A stretch of 10,307 bases of DNA from Bacteroidales bacterium UBA1628. Its GTDB lineage: Bacteria; Bacteroidota; Bacteroidia; Bacteroidales; UBA932. The stretch's first letter is position 1; every line of letters starts with the position of its first letter. Below the pieces are notes generated by a model. It ran no database searches and was not told where the DNA came from. It worked only from the letters and a program-made list of their open reading frames with translations. Below are positions 6,547 through 10,307 of the stretch, in pieces. Position numbers and translations under genes: made by a program. The DNA is taken from the NCBI GenBank assembly GCA_002321335.1, contig DCMG01000005.1, positions 1-10,307 of the forward strand. The letters are read 5' to 3'.

Positions 6547-6580
6547 AAAAAAAGAGTGACCGTAATTTGCGGTCACTCTT
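6547..6580 (-). terminator. Rho-independent terminator of the RNase R gene
   Basis: On the minus strand an 11-bp perfect stem (AAGAGTGACCG with its complement, 6552-6562 and 6570-6580) closes a 7-base loop and is followed by seven Ts (6547-6553, sharing the stem's last two). It begins 18 bases after the RNase R stop codon. This is a textbook intrinsic terminator, and it limits read-through into the accessory operon on the same strand. Confidence 0.9.
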
Positions 6581-6598
6581 AGAGATTACATCAAAGAA

Positions 6599-8863
6599 TT
6601 ATCTGGCTTTCTTCTTTTCGCTCCTGGAGGACTTTGGACCGAACTTCTTGTGGGGACGGCCTTTGCCCTTGGAGGATTTGCGCTGCGGCTGGCTGTCATT
6701 GTGGGCGACGGCGGCGTAGAAAGGCTTTTTCTTGGCCTTGCCGTCTGCGGAATCCTTGCCGGAACTGTCACCTGATGTCGTGACATCGACCAGCTCGTAG
6801 TCCAGCAGCCTTTGCTCCAGATTGGCGGCCTTGACACGGATCTTCACCGGATCTCCGAGACGGAATATCTTGCCGGTGCGGCGGCCGCGGATGAGGTAGT
6901 TCTGCTCGTCGAATTCGAAGAAGTCGGACTTCACGTCGCGCAGGGCGACCATTCCCTCGATCATCGTAGGCTTGATCTCCACGTACATTCCCCATTCGGT
7001 AAGGCCGGAGATATTACCTTCATATTCATTGCCTATCTTGTCCTGCATGAACTCGATGAGCTTGTACTTGATGCTGTCGCGCTCGGCGTTGGCCGCAATC
7101 TGCTCGCGCTCGGAGGCATGTTGGCACTGCGCTTCGTAATATTCCTTGTTCTGGCTCTCCGCATTGTCGAGGTAGAGGGCCAACAGCCTGTGTACCATTG
7201 TGTCAGGGTAGCGGCGGATAGGGGAGGTGAAGTGCGTGTAGAACTTGAATGCAAGGCCGTAGTGGCCGATGTTGTCGGTGGTGTAGATCGCCTTCGCCAT
7301 CGAGCGGAGGGCTATCATCTGGAAGGCGTCGCACTCAGGCGTGCCTTTGGCCTCAGCAAGCAATGTGTTGAGAGACTTGGCGATCTCTCTTCCGTTGCCG
7401 CTCGGCCCGAACTTGAATCCGAAGTTGCTGACGAACTGCCCGAGGCTCGCGATCTTGTCGGTGTTCGGCTCGCCGTGCACACGGTACACGAATGTCTTGG
7501 CCTTCTTGTCCGCCTTGCCGTCCATCTTGCCGGAAGTCGCGATGAACTCAGCCACGGAACGGTTGGCGAGAAGCATGAACTCCTCGATCAACCAGTTGGC
7601 CTCTTTCGTTATCTTCTCGTAAACTCTTATCGGCTTGCCTGTGGCATCGACCTCCACCTTCATCTCCGGACGCTCGAAGCTGATGGCACCGGCTGCGAAA
7701 CGGCGTTTGCGCAGGATGGAGGCAAGTTTGTTGAGCGTCACGATGGCCTCTCTGATGTCCTGACCGATGGCCGGATCCGCAGGCTCCTTGCCGTCGCTCT
7801 CAATGATCTGCTGTGCTCCGTCGTAGTCGAAACGATAGTCCGAGCAGATGGCCGTGCGGCCGAACCAACGGCTCTCGATCTTTCCGCGAGGTGTCATCTC
7901 GACCACTACCGAGAAGGTCAGCTTCTCTTCGTGAGGACGGAGAGAGCAGAGTTTGTTGCAGAGTTTCTCCGGGAGCATCGGGACGGTTCTGTCAACGAGA
8001 TAGACAGATGTGCCGCGCTCCTGAGCCTCCTTGTCCACGATGGTGCCCGGAAGCACGTAGTGGGACACGTCGGCGATGTGGATTCCGATCTCGTAGTTGC
8101 CGTTGTCCAGTTTCTTGAACGACAAAGCGTCGTCAAAGTCCTTGGCGTCTGTCGGGTCGATGGTGAATGTCAGCGTATTGCGGAAGTCCCTGCGCTCCTT
8201 GATGTCCTGTTCCGTGATCTTGTCCGAAATCTGGTCGGCGGCGTTCTCCACCTCTGGCTCAAACCTGTACGGCAGGGCATATTCAGCGAGGATGGCGTGC
8301 ATCTCCGTGTCATTCTCTCCCGGCATTCCGAGCACATCCACGATATGGCCTTTCGGAGTCGGCTCGCCCTTGTCCCATCCGTCGACCAGAGCCGCCACTT
8401 TCATTCCTCTTTTCGCGCCCTCTGGAAGGGTGTCGAAATCTATGCTGATGTCGTACGGCATATTCCTGGACTGCATCAGCACCCATGCCTGCCTTCCGAC
8501 AATATGCAGCACACCGACGAACGGCTTGTGGCTGCGCTCTACTATCTCAATGATCTCACCCTCACGACGTTTGGCCGCATCCTTCCTGCCGCGTCCGCCC
8601 TCTGAGGCTTCTTTCCTTTCGCTTGTCACCGCACATTTCACGATGTCTCCGTTCAGCGCGCCACGGGTTTTGGACGCCTTGACGAACACATCGTTGTCCG
8701 GCTCGCCTTCAATGATCACGAAGACATAGCCGTCCCTTGTCATTTGAACTTTACCGGTTACCTCCTCCAGCACTCTTTTTGTCTTCTGTCTGGAACCGAA
8801 TTTCCTGTCGCGGCTCTTCCTGCCGCCTTTCTCGCCACCCTGGCGATTTCTTTTTTTCTGCAT
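6599..8863 (-). CDS. rnr: Ribonuclease R (RNB-family 3'-5' exoribonuclease)
   Basis: A 754-residue cytoplasmic exoribonuclease that degrades RNA, including structured RNA, from the 3' end. Order of parts: a very basic tail (1-30), cold-shock/OB-type RNA-binding domains (about 35-200, with MTRDGYVFVI and a second block near IVGRQAWVLM), then the RNB catalytic domain with DPTDAKDFDDAL at 236-247, whose aspartates (D236, D242, D244, D245) bind the catalytic metals. Further along come HFTSPIRRYPD, the usual second signature of the family, an S1 domain (GNISGLTEWGMYVEI), and a lysine-rich C-terminal tail. Length is normal for RNase R and longer than typical RNase II. The start is supported by a canonical -7 element 20 bases upstream. 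It is transcribed alone and ends at a strong terminator. The strong GC-rich coding bias also opens a long antisense frame that is not a gene. Confidence 0.96.
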   Translation of the reverse strand: MQKKRNRQGGEKGGRKSRDRKFGSRQKTKRVLEEVTGKVQMTRDGYVFVIIEGEPDNDVFVKASKTRGALNGDIVKCAVTSERKEASEGGRGRKDAAKRREGEIIEIVERSHKPFVGVLHIVGRQAWVLMQSRNMPYDISIDFDTLPEGAKRGMKVAALVDGWDKGEPTPKGHIVDVLGMPGENDTEMHAILAEYALPYRFEPEVENAADQISDKITEQDIKERRDFRNTLTFTIDPTDAKDFDDALSFKKLDNGNYEIGIHIADVSHYVLPGTIVDKEAQERGTSVYLVDRTVPMLPEKLCNKLCSLRPHEEKLTFSVVVEMTPRGKIESRWFGRTAICSDYRFDYDGAQQIIESDGKEPADPAIGQDIREAIVTLNKLASILRKRRFAAGAISFERPEMKVEVDATGKPIRVYEKITKEANWLIEEFMLLANRSVAEFIATSGKMDGKADKKAKTFVYRVHGEPNTDKIASLGQFVSNFGFKFGPSGNGREIAKSLNTLLAEAKGTPECDAFQMIALRSMAKAIYTTDNIGHYGLAFKFYTHFTSPIRRYPDTMVHRLLALYLDNAESQNKEYYEAQCQHASEREQIAANAERDSIKYKLIEFMQDKIGNEYEGNISGLTEWGMYVEIKPTMIEGMVALRDVKSDFFEFDEQNYLIRGRRTGKIFRLGDPVKIRVKAANLEQRLLDYELVDVTTSGDSSGKDSADGKAKKKPFYAAVAHNDSQPQRKSSKGKGRPHKKFGPKSSRSEKKKAR

Positions 8864-8882
8864 TACGAATATATTAATGGTG

Positions 8883-8890
8883 CAAAGGTA
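8883..8890 (-). promoter_or_regulatory. Canonical -7 element (TACCTTTG) for rnr
   Basis: The minus strand reads TACCTTTG, a full TAnnTTTG match in the frequent context CGTACCTTTGCA. The predicted start of transcription is near 8876, giving a leader of about 13 bases. A TTTG at 8904-8907 is only 13 bases away, too close for a usual -33 box. Confidence 0.72.
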
Positions 8891-8934
8891 CGAATTTTCC
8901 CTGCAAACGATGAGCCCGAAAGACAGATTATGAT

Positions 8935-8942
8935 TATCTTTG
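8935..8942 (+). promoter_or_regulatory. Canonical -7 element (TATCTTTG) for the ROK kinase-manA operon
   Basis: The plus strand reads TATCTTTG, a full TAnnTTTG match. Transcription would start near 8949, giving a leader of about 100 bases with no riboswitch or attenuator I can recognise. There is no clear -33 TTTG. It faces away from the rnr promoter, with 44 bases between the two -7 boxes. Confidence 0.6.
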
Positions 8943-9051
8943 CAACGAAAGTGGCTTGATTTTATGAATATTCAAAATTTGGCTTCTTCGGAGTTTTAAT
9001 TGAATTTTCATAACCAAACACAGGCACGGCAATAATTAAAAACTCAAGAAT

Positions 9052-10161
9052 ATGTCTGACATAAAGAACGACAGCAGAATCGTCATGACACTCGATGCCG
9101 GCGGCACCAACATGGTGTTCGGCGCGATGAAAGGCGGTGAGTTCTGCTGCGAACCTATCACCCTTCCTTCCAACGCTGACAATCTCGACCGTTGCCTTGG
9201 CACGATGGTGACGGGCTTCACAAAGATCAAAGAGGAGTTGGGTGAGGCGAAACCTGTGGCCATAAGCTTCTGTTTCCCTGGCCCAGCCGACTACCCTGAC
9301 GGAATCATCGGAGGCTACCTCCCGAATTTCCCTTCATTCCGCGATGGAGTCGCTCTCGGACCGTTCCTTGAGGACACGTTCGGGATTCCGGTCTTCATCA
9401 ACAACGACGGAGACCTTTACGCCTACGGAGAGGCTCTCGGAGGAGTGCTCCCGGAAGTGAATGAGAGGCTTGCAAAGGCCGGAAGCGCCAAGCGTTACCA
9501 CAACCTCATCGGCTACACTTTCGGCACCGGTCTGGGAATAGGCACGGTGATCAACGGAGAACTCAACCGTGGCGACAACTCCTGCGTGGAGACCTTCTGC
9601 CTCAAGCATCCTGACATGCCGGACATCATCGTTGAGGACGGGGCATCGATCCGCGCCGTGAAGAGAGTTTACGGCGAGTTGACCGGTAATCCGAATCATG
9701 GACTTGAACCGAAGGACATCGCCGAGGTCTGCGAGGGCAAGAGGCCCGGCGACCGTGAGGCCGCGATCAAGGCGTTCGACAAGATGGGCGAGGTCGCTGG
9801 AGACGCGATGGCGACGGCAGTCACCCTGATTGATGGCCTGATTGTGATCGGAGGCGGTGTGATGAACAACCACAAGTACCTGATGCCGGGAATATTACGC
9901 ACTATGCGCGGCAAGATGCACCAACTCACCGGCGAGGAACTGAACCGTGTCCAGATGAAGGTCTATAACCTTGATGATCCTACCGAGTTTGAGCAGTTCG
10001 CCCGCGGCGAGGCTCGTTCCTTGAAGGTCTACGGCAGCGACCGTGAGGTGATTTACGATCCTCAGAAGCGTGTCGGCGTGATGCGTTCGAAGATCGGCGC
10101 CAGCAAGGCGATCTCGCTCGGAGCCTATGCGTTCGCCCTCACCGAATTGGACAAGAAATAG
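9052..10161 (+). CDS. ROK-family sugar kinase (glucokinase/hexokinase-like)
   Basis: A 369-residue protein of the ROK family, cytoplasmic enzymes that phosphorylate sugars with ATP. Visible signatures: the N-terminal phosphate-binding DAGGTN at 15-20, FINNDGD at 115-121 with D119 as the expected catalytic base, GTGLGIG at 158-164, and the adenosine-binding IVIGGGV near 264-270. It has no N-terminal helix-turn-helix, so it is a kinase and not an ROK repressor. The classical ROK zinc motif (CxCGxxGCxE) is not seen; the equivalent place reads SCVETFCLKHPD. The protein is about 40 residues longer than typical ROK kinases, with extra sequence near 300-350. The manA gene begins 21 bases downstream, so the pair probably feeds hexoses into glycolysis. 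Substrate (glucose, mannose or broad) cannot be fixed from the sequence; Bacteroides hexokinases of this type can be broad. Confidence 0.88.
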   Translation: MSDIKNDSRIVMTLDAGGTNMVFGAMKGGEFCCEPITLPSNADNLDRCLGTMVTGFTKIKEELGEAKPVAISFCFPGPADYPDGIIGGYLPNFPSFRDGVALGPFLEDTFGIPVFINNDGDLYAYGEALGGVLPEVNERLAKAGSAKRYHNLIGYTFGTGLGIGTVINGELNRGDNSCVETFCLKHPDMPDIIVEDGASIRAVKRVYGELTGNPNHGLEPKDIAEVCEGKRPGDREAAIKAFDKMGEVAGDAMATAVTLIDGLIVIGGGVMNNHKYLMPGILRTMRGKMHQLTGEELNRVQMKVYNLDDPTEFEQFARGEARSLKVYGSDREVIYDPQKRVGVMRSKIGASKAISLGAYAFALTELDKK

Positions 10162-10182
10162 TTATAAAGGAACTTAACGAAT

Positions 10183-10307
10183 ATGTACCCTCTGAAATTT
10201 GAGCCCTATCTCCGCGAGATGGTGTGGGGCGGAGAAAAAATCGCCCCGTTCAAGGGCATCAAGACAAAGCAGCATCACATCGGGGAAAGCTGGGAGATCT
10301 CGGCTGT
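10183..10307 (+). CDS. manA: Mannose-6-phosphate isomerase, class I (5' part, cut by window end)
   Basis: The first 41 codons are visible: MYPLKFEPYLREMVWGG, then HHIGESWEISA. This is the characteristic N terminus of type I mannose-6-phosphate isomerases (an aromatic-G-G stretch followed by GESWEIS). The enzyme interconverts mannose 6-phosphate and fructose 6-phosphate using zinc. The gene lies 21 bases after the ROK kinase stop, so it is very likely co-transcribed: one enzyme makes the hexose phosphate, the next isomerises it. The catalytic residues lie beyond the window and cannot be checked. Confidence 0.88.
   Translation, partial: MYPLKFEPYLREMVWGGEKIAPFKGIKTKQHHIGESWEISA

Noticed and set aside
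6812..8605. Very long open frame of 597 codons on the plus strand, antisense to RNase R
   Set aside because: It is a product of the GC-rich codon bias of rnr. Its translation is low-complexity (rich in L, V, R, H, D) with no domain, while the minus strand encodes a full-length RNase R.

Overview
The window looks like a chromosomal segment from the phylum Bacteroidota, most likely order Bacteroidales. Three genes or gene pairs carry the Bacteroidota-type -7 promoter element TAnnTTTG (TACTTTTG, TACCTTTG, TATCTTTG). The right-hand genes (RNase R, an ROK sugar kinase, mannose-6-phosphate isomerase) read like ordinary Bacteroidales housekeeping proteins. I cannot name a species.

Left part, about 1-6140, is an accessory block. 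By eye it is more AT-rich than the right part, except for the AAA+ gene, which is intermediate. It holds a sigma-70-like protein (10-831, minus), a small Sel1-repeat membrane protein (880-1338, minus), an AAA+ ATPase on the opposite strand (1548-3278, plus), a predicted HExxH zinc metallopeptidase (3362-4891, minus) and a 361-residue protein I do not recognise (4955-6040, minus). The last two look like an operon.

The main observation is regulatory. All three transcription units of this block apart from the sigma-like gene itself start with the same element: TCTGAC, exactly 16 bases, CTTATTAT, then AACATTT 9-10 bases further on, with an A/T tract upstream. Copies lie at 1363-1392 (minus), 1411-1440 (plus) and 6108-6137 (minus). 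This resembles a -35/-10 pair (CTGACA-N17-TATTAT) and does not match the usual Bacteroidota promoter. The sigma-like gene has a housekeeping-type -7 element instead. A simple model is that the sigma-like protein switches on the other genes: a self-contained regulon of AAA+ ATPase, metallopeptidase, membrane Sel1 protein and an unknown partner. The two divergent copies meet in a perfect 40-bp palindrome (1382-1421). The model is inference; the repeated element is directly visible. The physiological role (stress, proteolysis, phage defence) cannot be read from the sequence.

Middle, about 6141-6546, has no gene I can support. It holds a nest of GC-rich inverted repeats and may mark the edge of the accessory block.

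Right part, 6547-10307, is core sequence: a rho-independent terminator, the RNase R gene (minus), a divergent promoter region with one canonical -7 element per strand, and a probable operon of ROK-family kinase and manA (cut by the window end), linking sugar phosphorylation to mannose-6-phosphate/fructose-6-phosphate interconversion.
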